Assembly (NCBI GenBank): GCA_027422505.1
Contig: JAPQWV010000305.1
Location: 186,001-250,000 of the forward strand
DNA: 64,000 nucleotides
Origin: Craterostigma plantagineum
Lineage: Eukaryota > Streptophyta > Magnoliopsida > Lamiales > Linderniaceae
Direction: 5' to 3'
A program made the translations under genes and the position numbers. The first letter of the stretch is position 1, and each line of letters begins with the position of its first letter. The notes beneath the pieces were generated by a model. The model was not told the origin of the DNA, ran no database searches, and worked only from the letters and a program-made list of their open reading frames with translations. Of this stretch, positions 21,818 to 32,325 are shown piece after piece.

Positions 21818-24815
21818 TGAGGCGACCCTCACCTTCTAATACTAATTGTGGCGGATTTCGCAACGTAAGTCGCGGAACACCCGTCTGACAAAACCTTTTT
21901 CATAATAATATATATTACGATATATCGTCTACACCGTCTTTACTATACACGAGCCGTAACCAAAATATCAAAATACCAAGTCCTATCGTCGCTCCACAGG
22001 TCGTCATCCATGTACAGTCCCGGCCTCAAAAGTCCTTGGAGCACCGCCGTCAGCCCGCCTCAGCCGCGACGCATATCAGCGCCGGACTCGAATGTACCTA
22101 CAACACGTAAACCCTGAGCTCCTCGCTCAGTAGGTGAAAATATGCATGGTATGCAACGTGCGCTCGACCCAATTCCCAAACACCTCACAAATGCACGCTC
22201 GACTCGTCTCTACTCATCTCAACACTAACACAACTCACAACCTCATATCACATCACCTCACATCACATCCGAACCACGCTCGGATAACTCACGCTGGTAG
22301 CAAATACTGGTCGTCTACGCCAGGCTGCCCTACCAGACCACTGGTAGCATATACTGGTCGCATACGCCAGGCCGACCTACCAGCCGTAACCACAAACTCT
22401 CAAACATTACATCACGTCACACCCAATCCACACTCGGGTAACTCACGCTGGTAGCAAATACTGGTCGTCTACGCCAGGCGGACCTACCAGACCACTGGTA
22501 GCATATACTGGTCGTATACGCCAGACAGACCTACCAGATGCCTCGTTACTCCACATCAGGGTCCACACTGGTAGCAAATACTGTCGCTTACGCCAGGCTG
22601 ACCTACTAGATCACTGGTAGCATATACTGGTCGCTCACGCCAGGCAAACCTACCAGGTCCCCCCACCTATATTGGTAGCAAATGCTGGACGCTTACGCCA
22701 GGCGGTCCTACCACATCGATGGTAGCATATACTGGTCGCATGCGCCAGGCAGACCCACCAGTATTGGTCACAAACTCTTTCTACACCACTCGTATACAAT
22801 ACCCATCTAATGTCCCAATACTAACATCAACTCTACCTCAAATCGATACCCCGCTCATCGATACAACAAGACGTCACTGTTTTATACGGTGCTCAACCTC
22901 GGACTGACGTGATATGCAAGTGCAGTGCAATTAACAGGCATATAATATACAAAAATGTTTAATACATAAAACACGTAATCCATGGGATTCACATAATCAT
23001 ATAATCACGTAGTCACATAAACACATAATTCACATAGCGTTTACGTGCCGTAGGTGAGTTTCACCTACCTCACGTCCGAAGTTACGCTCTCGACGTATAT
23101 TCTTTCACCGCGACTCCTACGAACTGCCAGAATACTGCCGGAATGTTGCTCAACAACCCTCGGAACAACGGGTAATGAAGAATGCGAAATTACTCTACAA
23201 GCGATATGAAAATCTCAGATTCGCCGCTGGAACTTTGAAAATATGCAATAAATCGTACAAACATCGGAACAAGCTGATTCCTACGGATTTGAGAAGCTAA
23301 AGAAGTTATCTTTCAAATAGACCATATTTTACAAAATTCGGAGCAGCATAAGTACGTGAAAGTAACAGATTACAGAGGCTGCACAGAGAAATATTTCTGC
23401 TAGTTATCAATTTTGCAGCAGAAGTTCAACAATTTGTAGAAATTCGAAAAAATGTCCAATTGGGGTGTTTTCAGCGACTATGGAAATCGTAGAGTCTTAG
23501 CTTTCTAAAGAATCAAGTTCCATAAAAATCGGAGCACTATAGATAGGTCTAACTACCTAAACACAAAGCTGCCACTGATCTGGAAACAGCAGAAATTCCA
23601 GCTTCGTGCTGTCCACTTCAAAAATTCGTAGAAAATAGAAAACTGATCCAATCGGATCGATTCAAACTGAACTGGAAAGCAGAAGAAGTTATCATTCAAG
23701 AGAATTAGTTTCGACAAAATCCGAATACAATTGCTAGGTCAAAATCACCAAAAACGAAAGCTGCGCGAACTGTTTTTCCAGAACAGGAAATCTCAGATTT
23801 CAGTTCGAAAGTCCAACTTCAAAAATTTATATAAAATCGTAGGGACATCGGATCGAACCGATTCAAGAGGATATGGAAAGATGAAGAAGTCAGCTTTCAA
23901 AAGAAGTAAACTTTGAAACAATCTGAGCACAATAGCTAGGTCAAACATTCCGAAAACAGCAGTTGCGCTCTGATCTAAAACAGAAAAATTCCTGTTTTGT
24001 GCTGTCAACTTTAAAAATTCATAGAAAATCGAAGGATGGTCGGATTAAACCGATTCCAAAGCCTGTGAATAGATGAATAACCTGGCTTCTAAACGAGACC
24101 ATTTGCGAAAGGATTGGAACACATTAGCTAAGTCTAAAACATGAATTACAGAGGCCGCACGAACTGCTACTACTTAGAACAGATGAAACATGTGCAGCAG
24201 AACCCAAAAACCGCTATGAACGTAGATTAAAAACTCATAATCTTAACTCTGAACCACATCATGTCTGAACTACCTAATTCACGTAATCACGTAGGGTATC
24301 CCAAGAAAGATGCGTATTATAGTTGGGATGTTTACCTTTCTTGCTTTAAAAAATCTGATTTGCTAAGAATTTTCTTAAGCTGATCAAATTAGGTTCTTGT
24401 CAAGCTCTCGTTTTTTCTCTGGTTCGAAGTGTTCCTCTTGTTTTCTTATTTTTACTTTGTGAGAACTTTATAAATCATAGTGTGGATATATACAAGTTTG
24501 TTATACTAAATATTGGGAAGTGAAATTCAAGGGAAAGTGACGGGGTTTTCCCTTAAGGTGAAGTAACCAATTTTTTCTTTCTCCCTTAAAATCGGCTACT
24601 AATACTTATTGGGCCATAGTGTTTATTCCAACCATATTTCTGGGCCATTAATTTGGGCTTTGAGTATTAAATTGATAATTGTCTTTTGGGCCGAATTTCT
24701 GATTTGGACATTTCCTTCATCCGGACTTCATATGTATTCCGGATATTAACCTTCTATATCGGATGTTTAATGATAATTACATCTAAATCCCGTATTAAAA
24801 TTTATGGGTATTACA
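21818..24815 (-). mobile_element. Solo LTR of a Tekay-like chromovirus (Gypsy), 3.0 kb
   Basis: Plus-strand edges are TGAGGCGACCC and GGGTATTACA, flanked by a perfect 5-bp target-site duplication ATCAT (21813-21817 and 24816-24820). No internal Gypsy sequence is present, so it is a solo LTR left by LTR-LTR recombination. It shares a CCTACAACACGTAA block and a TGAGC...GCTCA hairpin (22115-22129) with the LTR of the chromovirus at 37476-48228 in the same orientation, which puts its sense on the minus strand. It contains the eight-unit palindromic array at 22294-22760. The rest is non-coding. Confidence 0.9.
22294..22762. repeat. Array of about eight 42-46-bp hairpin units in the solo LTR
   Basis: Units start near 22294, 22341, 22449, 22495, 22568, 22613, 22672 and 22719. 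Each opens CTGGTAGCA, then ATACTGG, then TACGCCAGGC and closes CTACCAG, so the unit ends are inverted copies of each other. Units alternate between GCAAATACTGG and GCATATACTGG forms, suggesting the array grew in two-unit steps. Confidence 0.9.
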
Positions 24816-24820
24816 ATCAT

Positions 24821-24951
24821 TGCAGATAAGAAGGTGTTTATCAAGAAGATTAACACAAAGGATAATCATGCGGATCCGTTTACGACGTCTCTTCCACTTT
24901 TCAAGTTCAAACATTGCTTGGACTTGATTGGTGTTTTAAGGATGGTGAAAT
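24821..24951 (+). pseudogene. Copia C RNase H C-terminal tail
   Basis: Continues the RNase H frame after the solo LTR, with KKVFIKKINTKDNHADPF and a terminal stretch ending at a TAG at 24949-24951. The motif NHADPFT is the usual Copia pol C-terminus. Shows that the solo LTR is an insertion and not part of Copia C. Confidence 0.88.
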
Positions 24952-25025
24952 AGCCCGTTGGGGCTAAGGTCGGAGGGAGATAAAGGTGTTACTATTTAGG
25001 TGGAGTTATTTACAGAATCAAGGTC

Positions 25026-25037
25026 AAGGTGGAGACT
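25026..25037 (+). other. Polypurine tract of Copia C
   Basis: AAGGTGGAGACT lies directly before the 3' LTR. Confidence 0.75.
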
Positions 25038-25512
25038 TGTTGATAGTGACCTTGATTGACTATTCAAAGATGAAACACATCACATGGGAATATGAGAATT
25101 TCTTTCTCATTATCGGTGCCGTAGCAAAGTCCAAGGAGGCACATGGTTGAATATCAAATTCAGCAATAATTCATTTTCTTCTGTTTACATTGACGAGGGA
25201 GCAAGGAAGACTGCCTATAAAAAGGCTTAATACGAAGCAGTAGAACACCACCACATTACAGATCTTCTTCTACTCCGACTATTTCTTTGTAGCTTACTCC
25301 TATTTATGTAGCTGATTTTGTATCACGTCAGTATACGTGTCTGTAATCGCTCCACATAATAAATAAGTTCTACCCTCCGACCCGTGGACGTAGGTCATTC
25401 TGACCGAACCACGTAAATCACGTGTTCACTGTCCAAATTATTTTTCGTCTCTAATATTTTTATCGTCATTTCTCGATCAAATAATTATCGGGGACTTCCG
25501 CATATCCTAACA
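25038..25512 (+). repeat. 3' LTR of Copia C
   Basis: Aligns throughout with 17509-17984, with scattered substitutions and small indels (for example CATTATTCGGCGCC versus CATTATCGGTGCC). Ends CATATCCTAACA. Confidence 0.93.
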
Positions 25513-25597
25513 CGTTTCGACCAGTTCGCACTGTAGTCAGATCATCCTCCTCCGACGACCATGGGCCCTTGACGTCGAAGTTAATTGGTGCGGCAAT
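25513..25597 (-). pseudogene. MYB pseudogene 1, N-terminal piece
   Basis: On the minus strand from 25597 this matches the first codons of the live MYB (GCCGCACC...TTCGACGTCAA), but the start ATG is ATT. It then reads VKGPWSSEEDDL, the first helix of R2, and ends in the 5-mer shared with 17504-17508. A deletion removes the EAER segment. The pieces at 25513-25597, 17301-17508, 16620-16724 and 16365-16413 are one gene copy. Confidence 0.87.
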
Positions 25598-25840
25598 TTT
25601 TTATCTTCTTTTTTTTTCTTTCCTTTTTTGTTTGGGAGTTGAGTTATTGCGATTGTTGTGTGTAGTGTAGTGGTGTATTAGTTTGGGTTTTGCGCAAGAT
25701 GTTATGCCCCAAGTCATTATTAAACAGTTGGATTGGATAGCTAATGAGCGCATCGGCGTCATAAATGGTATGTCAAGAAAATAAGTAGCCTTTTTTCAAT
25801 CCAAGCGATGATGGCTACAACTCTGTGCCAAGATTGTACA
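25598..25840 (-). other. 5' flank of MYB pseudogene 1
   Basis: Pyrimidine-rich on the plus strand next to the lost start codon, resembling the 5' leader of the other MYB copies, then unique sequence up to the LARD-like element. No other gene seen. Confidence 0.5.
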
Positions 25841-26621
25841 TGTTGGGAGTGGCGAGCCGAAAACTAACCGGAGCAGCCGGGAGCCGCCGGAGAAGGAGCT
25901 AGGTCGAGCTGGAATCGAACTGACCTGAAGAATGATTTCTGCTGAAAAAGAGCTGCGAGCTACAGTAGCCGTCGGATGGTTGCCGCGCGATCTGATGGAT
26001 TAGATTTGAGGTTCTGAGATTGAATGGCTATCGTAGGATAGGGCGAGAAGCTGATCAAAGGCCCAAATTAAAAAAGCAAGATGGTGCGGATGGAGAATCT
26101 CGGCCATTGGACCAGAAATCGGACGGCTCTGAACAAAGGTGCTAAATCACTTATAGAATCGCATGAGCTTCTTGCAACTTCACATGGAATGCAAAGCCAC
26201 GTGGCGAAGCCTGGGACGACGGATCAAATCTAGCGAACGGTTGAGATTAATCGCAGATCATGTTTAATTCATGTTTCAGTTCTTATATATATTAGTTTTT
26301 TTCAAGTTCGACCTCACCACTTCAGAGGCTGGTATCTTTCTCTAGGGTTAGAATTAGAGCAACAAGTGTAAACATGAAACTTTTGTGCCATTGGTGTAGG
26401 GCTGTAACTTTTGTGTTCGGTGGAAATACAAAGGAGCTCTGCTGTCCGTGGTTGTAGGCCAATTCTCGACCGAACCACGTAAAATCATGTGTTAAAGAGT
26501 GTGTGCGTGAGTTGTTGTTTCGAGCTGATTTGAGCTTCCTATAGCTCAAATCAGTGAGAGCGATAAGCATACACTGATAGAACATCCGAAAGTCGAGTCT
26601 AACGGCGGTCCTCGATCAACA
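25841..26621 (+). repeat. LTR1 of the LARD-like array
   Basis: 781 bp. TATA-like CTTATATATATTAG near 26283; CCGTGGTTGTAGGCC R/U5 motif near 26447; a perfect 12-bp hairpin CTGATTTGAGCT/AGCTCAAATCAG at 26525-26554. The hairpin is kept in all three LTRs. Confidence 0.9.
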
Positions 26622-27847
26622 AGTGGTGCGGTGAGCGTGGAGGACGGAGCTATCTTTCCGGGAGTGGCCGCGAGGAGACTCGTTTTGGGAATTAAGGTCA
26701 TGCGTTTTTGACCTATCGAAGCTGGGGTTCAAGTGTCTTTCGACTCAGAAGAGGCATGATGAGGCTTTGATGCTGGTGGTGGTGTCGCAGGCTCCACGGG
26801 AAGCACATCGGAGGTCGAAACCACGGCTGGAAACGCGGAGAGGCTTGCGGGTGAAATCTGTCAAGGTTTGGTTAAGATTCGGGGCAGTTGCGGTTCGAGA
26901 GAAGTGTTGCGGGGATCCAAGGTGATACGAGGTTGGACCTGGAGTTAAGGAGGAACCTCGTGTGGATTGGGAGGGCTAGAGAACAGCTGGAGCAATGCGA
27001 GAACCGCGGGAGAACGGATCAATGCCGTGAGACAGAGCAGGTTGGGTTTTGTCCGGTTTTGGAGGCATGATTTTCGTGTCTCAGAGGGTTGTCCGGAGGA
27101 GGAAACTGGTCCTGTGGCTCGAATGGTGCTCGAGGGAAGCCACGGGAAGCTCATCTTGAGGTGGAGCGAGGGCGGGCAAGACCCTTGGTTGGAGCAGTTT
27201 TCTGTCAAAACCGCTCCGAGTAGTGGAGCTCGATCTACGATTGATCCGAGCTTGAGGTGGAGGCCATTCTACCTCGGATGGAGAGCATTCTCAGGCCACA
27301 ATAACGGGTAGGCTCGGAGGTGAAAGAGATGCGGTGGCTGGGGTCAAAACAACCGGTGAAAGTCTCGATAGGATTACAGAATTCTATTGTAGCAGAATTC
27401 TTTGTGGCTGCAGCGGATGATTTGCTGCAGGCTACTGAGGCGTCGAGAGTGAAGGAGGCCGAGATGCAGGTGTTGGCTAGCCAGAGATGGATCGGGAAAA
27501 GGGCTCACGAAGCTAGGAGCAAAGGATCTCCATGCGACGAAGATGGTGAGCTCGAAAAGTCCAAGTCGGCTTCAATTGGGAAATTTCAAGCCCGCTTGGA
27601 GTTGATGAGGGTTCGTTCGAGGCTCGGGGCTCCTGAAGGAGCTGGATGATCAACCGAGAGGGGCTGCGAATCGAGGTGGAGCTTTGGGATGGGAAAAACG
27701 GGGCTCGGATTGATGATTTGCAGCTGAATAGAAAACTGATGCGAGGCTGGTTTTCTGTGAAGTTTGGGCGGCAGTAACGGGCGAGTTTGGGCTGCTATGC
27801 GAATTCTAGGAGTTGAGATTGCGAGTTTGCCGTCTTGAGGTGGAGTT
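26622..27847 (+). other. Interior I of the LARD-like array
   Basis: 1226 bp, G-rich, with overlapping open stretches on both strands (for example 26967-27311, 27320-27649 on plus and 26945-27208 on minus). None carries a recognisable gag or pol motif, and I cannot assign a product. A TGGTGCGGTGAGCGTGG stretch two bases after LTR1 may be the primer-binding site because it starts TGG, but the tRNA is unknown to me. Purine-rich TTGAGGTGGAG precedes LTR2. Confidence 0.7.
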
Positions 27848-28484
27848 TGTTGGGAGGGGCAAGTCGAAAACTTGCCAGAGCAGCCGGGAGCCGCCGGAGA
27901 AGGAGCTAGGTCGAGCTAGAATCGAACTAAGCTGAAGAATGATGATTTCTGCTGAAGAATGGTTGCCGCACGATGTGATGGATCAAATTTGAAGTTCTGA
28001 GATTGAATGGCTATCGTAGGATAGGGCGAGAAGCTGATCAAAGGCCCAAATTTAAAAAAGCAAGATGGTGCGGATGGAGAATCTCGGCCATTGGATCAAA
28101 AATCGGACGGCTCTGAACAAAGGTGCTAAATCACTTACAGAATCGCATGAGCTTCTTGCAACTTCACGTGGAAATGCAAGGCCACGTGGCGAAGCCTCAG
28201 ACGATGGATCAGATCTAGCGGACGGCTGAGATTAATCGCAGATCATGTTTAATTCATGTTTCAGCTCTTATATATATCAGTTTTTTTCAAGTTCGACCTC
28301 ACCACTTCAGAGGCTCGTATCTTTCTCTAGGGTTAGAATTAGAGAAAAGTGTAAAACATTGAAAGTTGTAGTTCTGGTGTAGGGCTGTAACTTTCGAGTT
28401 GAGTGGAAATACAAAGGAGCTCTGGTTTGGTCCGTGGACGTAGGCCAATTCTCGGCCTAACCACGTAACATCATGTGTTAAAGA
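27848..28484 (+). repeat. LTR2 of the LARD-like array, left part
   Basis: Matches 25841-26490 or so of LTR1. Interrupted at 28484 by the solo Copia LTR and resumed at 30414-30536. Confidence 0.9.
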
Positions 28485-30408
28485 TGTTGAGGTATATGCC
28501 CTAGATGTCGTACGAGGATTGGGAGTACGAGGGCAATTTGCTAATGTGTAGTGTTTAGTGATGTAATTTGATTACTTCTATTAATGGAATGACTTTATTT
28601 ATCATTAATTATTTATTGGATGAATAAATTAAAAGGCAAATTATTAATTAGTCTAAAGATTTCACCTTGCAGTCTGGGTGGATAAGACAAATTAATAAAA
28701 CCCAAATATTGGCAGTTCAGTTATTGATTCTGTGGGGACGAGAGGGGCACCAGTAAGCTGTGATACAACAATATTAAAATAGTCCACAAGTCTAAGTCTC
28801 CAGTAGGGTGACTGGAATGACACGTACGACTTGTTTGTCGATGGGTCCAATATGATTGTGCCAACCGTTCACTTGGAAAGTGGGAGCCCATGACAATGAT
28901 ACAACATGAATCAGGGGATTATCTGTATTTGGACACTGACTCGTAATCGAACGATCACACGCTTGGATTCTCTTTGATCGAACGATTGATTGTAGTAGTA
29001 CGCGTGAACTCAGACCGAAAGGGTTAACTTGGGCTTGATCTTGAGGTCTTGACTTGTCACTAGTTTGCTAGGCCCGTCTTGCCGGTGGCATGGGTCAGCA
29101 GCGAAATGCGGTCTTGACTTTTTGATGTGATTGCCTGTTGAACCACGGAGCAGGATTTACGGTCTCGTTTAAATTCGAGGTTAACGTCCTATGTCAAGTT
29201 TAATGTGCAGGAATTTATCCAAGTCTCTGGCCAGAGCATATAACTGACTCATGATAGTCGTGGAGTGCAGTTTCAGAACTTTCACCGACATAAACGACAT
29301 AGAGTCGAGTTCTGTAAGTTTGACTATGCATGACTTTCACTCGACCGGGACTGGCTAGGTGAATACCGAACTCCTAGATACCTCCTGGGCCGGTTGAGAC
29401 GAACCAAGAGAATCGGGCTTAAAAAGGGAAACTGATACAACGTCGTCATCAGAGAGAGAGACAAGGCTAGGTCCTAGATTGTGACATTAGGGTTTGGGGC
29501 TTGGCCAAAGCCTTGATCGACCGAAAATACTAAGTTTGACTAGTGAGGGGTAAATGGTCTTTTCACCTCACGATATATTTTTGAAATAAAATATTTGATA
29601 TTGAGTATATGATTTAAATAAGATTTAGATCTTTATTAGTTTCTTAGAGAAATAATATTGTTTAATTTGGAATTAAATAATATATATCGGATATATATAT
29701 ATATAACTTTCGAATTTTTATTAGATAGAATTTCGAAAATTATTAAATATATTTATATTGGCTATTATATATTTAAAATATACTAAATATGGTATTTTAA
29801 TTAATTAAGGTATTGGATATTTAGTTAATTCAATCTAAAGTTTGAATTTTGAATTCATTACTTGGTAAAACGAAGACTTGGTAAAAGGGAGGTTTGAGGA
29901 TTTTTCTCCACCCACCTTAGCCTATTTTTGGCTAATCCTAAGAGGTATAAAGAAGGATTTTCGAGATCCTAAAGTTAGTGGAAGCTAAAATTTCGAAATA
30001 CAAGCAAAAGAGAGTAAAAACTAAGAGTTTTCTCCTCTCACCACTTTCTCTCTCGCACTCTCTCTCTCTCTCGGGGCAGCAAGCAGTTCGTTCTTGGCCT
30101 AGCCGCACATGCAAAAACAGCTGCGACGTTAGTAAGGTGCCGGCGTGACGATCTTGCGCAAAGAAGGCGTCCTGTTCGTGTGCTTTTGGTGTAGGAGAGT
30201 TGCACTACGCCTCGGGGATTCGAAGGATTCGAAGCTAGCCTTCATTAAGATATTTCAACAAGGTATCATGGCTGATCTCTTATCTCTTTATGTCAATATG
30301 TTCTCGTGTTTGTAACCGAGCGATCTTGGATAGGCGGAAAACCCCGTAAGATTTTAAAATTCCGCAGTTATAGGGACGTGGGTCCAGGGACCCTCAGGGA
30401 TTCCAACA
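28485..30408 (+). mobile_element. Solo Copia LTR nested in LTR2
   Basis: 1924 bp with ends TGTTGAGGTATATGCCC and GATTCCAACA, flanked by a perfect 5-bp duplication AAAGA (28480-28484 and 30409-30413). No interior, so a solo LTR. It shares several blocks with the LTRs of Copia A and D (GACGAGAGGGGCACC, AATATTAAAATAGTCCA, GAGTCGAGT...CACTCGA), so it belongs to a related Copia family. The 29560-29860 part is very AT-rich. No ORF of note. Confidence 0.92.
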
Positions 30409-30413
30409 AAAGA

Positions 30414-30536
30414 GTGTGTGCGTGAGTTGTTGTTTCGAGCTGATTTGAGCTTCCGATAGCTCAAATCAGTGAGAGCGATTAGCATACACTGATAGAACAT
30501 TCGAAAGTCGAGTCTAACGGCGGTCCTCGATCAACA
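30414..30536 (+). repeat. LTR2 of the LARD-like array, right part
   Basis: Continues LTR2 after the solo Copia LTR, includes the conserved hairpin (30440-30469) and ends GATCAACA. Confidence 0.9.
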
Positions 30537-31156
30537 AGTGGTGTGGTGAGTGTGGAGGACAGAGCTATCTTCCCGGGAGTGGCCGCGAGGAGACTCGTTT
30601 TGGGAATTTCGATAGGTCATGCGTTTTGGACCTATCGAAGCTGTGGTTCAAGTCTTTTCGACTCAGAAGAGGCATGAGGAGGCTCTGATACTGGTGGTGG
30701 TGTCGCAGGCTGACACGGGAAGCACATCGGAGGTCGAAACCACGGCTGGAAACGCGGAGAGGCTTGCGGGTGAAATCTGTCAAGGTTTGGTGAAGATTCG
30801 GGGCAGCTGCGGTTCGAGAGAGGTGTTGGGGGGATCCAAGGTGATACGAGGTTGAACCTGGAGTTAAGGAGGAACCTCGTGTGGATTGGGAGGGCTGGAG
30901 AACAGCCGGAGCAACGCGAGAACCGCGGGAGAACGGATCAACGCCGGGAGACAGAGCAGGCTGGTTTTCATCCGGTTTTGGAGGCATGATTTTCGTGTCT
31001 CAGAGGGTTGTCTGGAGGAGGCAACTGGTCCTACGTGAAGTAGGGAATGTGGTGGCTCGAATGGTTCTCGTGGGAAGTCACGGGAACCTCGTCTTGAGGT
31101 GGAGCGAGGGCGGGCAAGACCCTTTGGTTGGAGCAATTTTCTGTCAAAATTGCTCC
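30537..31156 (+). other. Interior II of the LARD-like array, truncated
   Basis: 620 bp matching the first half of interior I. It joins LTR3 sequence at GCTCCGAGT|GTGTGCG, where interior and LTR share GAGT, so the second half of the interior and most of LTR3 were lost in one deletion. It keeps an 11-bp inverted repeat (30608-30618 and 30629-30639) that interior I has lost. Confidence 0.85.
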
Positions 31157-31280
31157 GAGTGTGTGCGTGAGTTGCTGTTTCGAGCTGATTTGAGCTTCCG
31201 ATAGCTCAAATCAGTGAGAGCGATTAGCACACACTGATAGAACATCCAAATATGAGTCTAATGGCGGTCCTCGATCAACA
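31157..31280 (+). repeat. LTR3 remnant of the LARD-like array
   Basis: Last 124 bp of the LTR, with the conserved hairpin (31185-31214) and the terminal GATCAACA. Confidence 0.9.
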
Positions 31281-31470
31281 GTACTTATAACATTATTTTA
31301 TCAGTAACTAAAATTAGTTCTATAATTTTCACGAATCATTAAACTTGTCCTGTCGAGAACGATTCTAATATTTTTGCTTCTTTTATCATAAATAGCATTT
31401 TTAGGAGCGGACCGACGATTCGCCTTGAATTGAATACTTGTATTGCATGAAAGTCTGTTACCACTAAATA
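31281..31470. other. Short intergenic stretch
   Basis: Unique AT-rich sequence between the LARD-like array and MULE-like copy 2. No gene or RNA seen. Confidence 0.5.
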
Positions 31471-32051
31471 AGGTTTGAAACCGGGTTTTCGAACCGGATC
31501 GGAAATTTTAGTGGTTTAAGGTTCAGTGGTTTAACCGGTATAAAACCGGTATAAAACCGTTAGCTCTATATTTAATAAATATGTATTTTATGAATTAATG
31601 TATCAAATAATCGAAAATATACGTGCTTTAATGAATATTTTTAAATAAGAATTTTATAAACACAGGGATCGTAACTGAACAAAAAGAAATTGTGTTGGTA
31701 ATTAAAATTAATGGTATAATAGGATCTGTAATATTAAATTTATAAAATTTGAGGTGTCAAATTGAATAAAAAAAGAAATATTGGGCTCATAATTAATTAT
31801 AAAAAAATGTAAAATGGATTGGGCAAGAATCGAACCTAGCCCAACTAGACAAAATTCGAAGTCTTAACCACCAGACCAAATGCATGTTTCATATTTCAGT
31901 GTTTCGCTTTGTTTTTATATTGTTTTGATTTGTTTTCTTTTTTTTCTTTAATTAAACTTAGACCGGACCGGAACCGAACCGGAATTCCGACTGGTTAACC
32001 TATTTCCGGTCGGAAGCGGTCGGTCCGGTCCGGTCATGAAAACCCTGCGGG
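31471..32051. mobile_element. MULE-like non-autonomous element, copy 2
   Basis: Collinear with copy 1 at 16725-17300 in the same orientation. Left end AGGTTTGAAACCGGG, right end ATGAAAACCCTGCGGG. Flanked by CACTAAATA (31462-31470) and CACTAAATG (32052-32060), a 9-bp duplication with one change. The tRNA-like segment is at 31816-31885 on the minus strand, with a better T-arm (TAGGTTCGATTCTTGCC) than copy 1. Confidence 0.86.
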
Positions 32052-32060
32052 CACTAAATG

Positions 32061-32325
32061 ACCTTACTTTAAATACTATATGTGTTTTTCATATTTTATT
32101 TTAAAGCATGGGCTGGACCGAATTGAGGGGCTGAGAATTTATTTATAGTATATGTGCTGCTTTTTATTTTATTTTTAAACATAAAATATACAGATTTAAT
32201 TTTCAACGTAATATACATGTGTTGGGCCGGACTGAGTTGAGTTGGACTGAGAATGACCCCAATCATAGAATGCAGGTCAGCCAATGACCTTTTTGTAATG
32301 TCCCAACCATTTATCATAGATTGAA
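32061..32325. other. Intergenic
   Basis: No supportable gene. Contains short TTTTATTTTAAA-rich stretches flanking a GGGCYGGACYGAATTGAG motif that appears twice (about 32108 and 32225). Confidence 0.45.

Larger units (their letters stand above)
17509..25512 (+). mobile_element. Copia C: Tnt1/Tork-like retrotransposon with a nested solo LTR
   Basis: Two LTRs of 476 bp (17509-17984) and 475 bp (25038-25512) with TG...CA ends, flanked by a perfect 5-bp target-site duplication CGTTT (17504-17508 and 25513-25517). The interior of 7.05 kb contains a 3.0-kb solo Gypsy LTR at 21818-24815; without it the interior is about 4.05 kb, normal for Tnt1-like Copia. gag begins MTITKMSIEKFD and matches the Tork/Tnt1 style. 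LTRs differ at a number of sites and coding is frameshifted, so the element is inactive. It inserted into the R2 repeat of a MYB gene copy. Confidence 0.95.
25841..31280 (+). mobile_element. Non-autonomous LTR element in a tandem LTR-int-LTR-int-LTR array
   Basis: LTR1 is 25841-26621, interior I 26622-27847, LTR2 27848-30536 (interrupted), interior II 30537-31156 and LTR3 31157-31280 (3' end only). LTR ends are TGTTGGGAG and GATCAACA. The outermost flanks are GTACA (25836-25840) and GTACT (31281-31285), a 5-bp duplication with one change, so the array sits in one original insertion site. The 1.2-kb interior lacks any protease, integrase or RT motif, so it is LARD-like. The LTR carries the CCGTGGACGTAGGCC motif shared with Copia LTRs, suggesting Copia enzymes mobilised it. 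Confidence 0.88.

Noticed and set aside
26945..27208. Minus-strand ORFs in the LARD-like interior that recur at 30864-31136
   Set aside because: Recurrence is due to the duplicated interior; no motif or start context supports a gene.
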